The notes under the pieces were generated by a model. That model was not told the DNA's origin. It saw only the letters and a list, made by a program, of their open reading frames with translations, and ran no database searches. Position numbers and translations under genes: made by a program. This document shows positions 62,608 through 64,000 of a stretch of 64,000 bases of DNA, one piece after another; position 1 is the first letter of the stretch, and each line of letters begins with the position of its first letter. The stretch is from Planctomycetota bacterium (GTDB lineage: Bacteria > Planctomycetota > UBA1135 > GCA-002686595). Location of the stretch: positions 520,518 to 584,517 of the forward strand of contig JADJNY010000004.1 in NCBI GenBank assembly GCA_016714045.1. Direction: 5' to 3'.

Positions 62608-64000
62608 GGCAACGACCAAGTCTGGCTCGCGTGTCTGAAGCCCACGGAGGAAGTAAGAACTGGTCGCGACCGTCCGTGGAAGGCGGCGATGTCGAACAGC
62701 AAGGACGACGCTTGCCCCCAGGGGTCGGAGGTCGTGCCCGCCGTCACGCTGAAACCGATGGGCGAAAACGTCAGGGTTGGGGTGAACGGGGCGGCCTGAG
62801 ACTTCGTGATCCGCTCCTTCAGGCTGCTCACTACGGTGCCGAGCAGTTGGTCGTCGACTCGGGTTTGACGACCGAGCTGCTCCAGCATCTTGCGGATGTC
62901 CGTAGCGAGCTGATCGCGCTTCTCTTGAATGAACTCGTCGACCTTGCCCTGGATCATCTTGCCCAGGAGTTCGCGACCCTCACGCTCCACCCGCTTCATC
63001 TCGGCATCGAACAACTCGCGAGCCTTGTAGGGCATCCAGCGCATGCCATCTGCGAGCCCGAACGTGAACTTCTCCAGGATGTCGCGGACCGCCTTGCGAC
63101 GCTTCTCGAACTCCTTCAGGTCCGACTCGGGGAAGATGGACACGCGCACGGAGACCGTGCGCTTGACGCCGCCAGCTTGGCGTTCGGCCTCATCACCGAG
63201 AAGTCTCGGACTGAGCGGCGCGTCCAGCGGTGGAACGCGGCTGAGCTTGTCGATGCTGACCAAGTACCCGCGCTCGTAGATGCGCGCGAGTTCGAGGCTG
63301 AGCGGATCTGGGGTCGGCAGGCCGACGGACTTGAATGGCGAGTCTTCCTGGTTGCCATCCGTGCCGACGATCGTCACGGCACCAGATGGGACGTCGATCA
63401 CCACGCTCGGCTTCTTGGGGTCGTGCTCCCAGTGAGCGCGGTACTCGCGCCACAGTCGTTCGCCCTCTTCCGTTCCCTCAGGAAGCACGAGCGTCGGGAT
63501 CGAGCGTGCTCGCTCGTCGTCGATCGGGAGGGCCATACCCCACTGATAGCTGTACTCGTTCTGGATGGATGCAATCAGCCCCGCCTCGGCGCGGAAGACG
63601 AAGTTCAGCTTGCCTTCGGCCTGGACATCGCCGCCGAGGTCCTCGCTTGCCCCCGTAGCGAGGTACATGAGGCCGCTGTCGCGCTCGACGAAGCACAGGA
63701 TGCTCGTCGGACGGTTGGTGACGCTCGGATACGTCCGCACGCGGATCTGGAGACGATTCTCGAACTGCCGAGCGAGAGCCAAGAACTGCTCCATGTGTGA
63801 CGGCCGCGTGCCGCACGTCGGGTAGACCGCGATCAGCACCCGAGCCTGGGGGCCCTTGTTCGCCCTCCAGCCACTCAGCGAGGAGTGCGGGCGTCGTGTC
63901 AGCAGGAGCCGCGATCAGCGCAACGAGCGAGTTCGAGCGGCGAAGGATTGCGTCGAAGGGCGGGTCGACCTTGTAGTCGGCCAGCCCGACCTGCACACGG
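62604..64000 (-). CDS. Array-two upstream protein, possibly phospholipase-D-like (runs off the right edge, frame break)
   Basis: A 411-residue frame (63839-62604) contains SILCFVERDSGLMYLATGAS, GKLNFVFRAEAGLIASIQNE and TLVLPEGTEEGERLWREYRA, phrases I associate with PLD-like proteins that neighbour DUF1156 genes, then a helical region (ARELFDAEMKRVEREGREL). The true N-terminus appears in another frame (VQVGLADYKVDPPFDAILRR, ALLAEWLEGEQGPPGS), which joins it through a C5 run near 63850 (one base too many). HKD catalytic motifs are not seen, so the PLD idea is tentative. Confidence 0.5.

Noticed and set aside
61169..62638. 489-aa plus-strand frame
   Set aside because: Antisense shadow of the DUF1156 methyltransferase.

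Overview
The window is high-GC bacterial DNA. The left-edge genes (sigma-like regulator, TPR protein, membrane-anchored carboxypeptidase-regulatory-like protein, FG-GAP/kelch secreted proteins) best fit a Planctomycetota genome, with a myxobacterium-like host as an alternative. This rests on gene style only. No rRNA, complete tRNA or CRISPR array was seen.

Layout. (1) 1-5153: host-type genes, namely a tightly overlapping minus-strand operon and a RibD/DHFR-like reductase. (2) 5224-31470: a 26 kb segment bounded by two 45-bp direct repeats that are the 3' end of a tRNA gene (probably tRNA-Arg-UCU), so it looks like an integrated island. An IS5-family element (5269-6142, TTA target duplication) sits at the edge of the left repeat. 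Inside are two secreted proteins, an internally deleted IS21 transposase, a phage-type repeat/HTH protein, a DUF4145 HEPN protein, an intact DUF4011-type helicase-nuclease (14723-18715) and a minus-strand array (30325-18757): small ORF, DUF499-like ATPase, PglZ protein, DUF1156-like DNA methyltransferase, unknown 173-aa protein, HNH nuclease, SNF2 helicase. Its content resembles BREX type 3 but is not a textbook BREX locus. (3) about 31.8-48.3 kb: a phage- or satellite-like element with tyrosine recombinases, excisionase-like HTH, SpoVG-like protein, RepA-like helicase, primase, Panacea-type toxin-antitoxin candidate, ParB-methyltransferase and both terminase subunits, but no recognisable capsid, portal or tail genes. 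(4) 48.4-64.0 kb: a pair of membrane proteins, then a second minus-strand array: an unknown protein running toward the right edge, a 67-aa protein, DUF1156 methyltransferase, DUF499 ATPase with an N-terminal Swt1-type HEPN domain, and a very large DUF4011-type helicase-nuclease.

Working model: both arrays combine a self-DNA methyltransferase with a large ATPase and helicase/nuclease effectors, so the window is a composite anti-phage defence region assembled by mobile elements. Many genes right of about 34 kb, and a few single loci elsewhere, carry one-base frame breaks, several in G or C homopolymers. Either the assembly has indel errors or the locus is decaying, and this must be settled before function is argued. 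A roughly 140-180 bp repeat occurs three times (12.1, 14.0 and 50.2 kb) next to defence genes.
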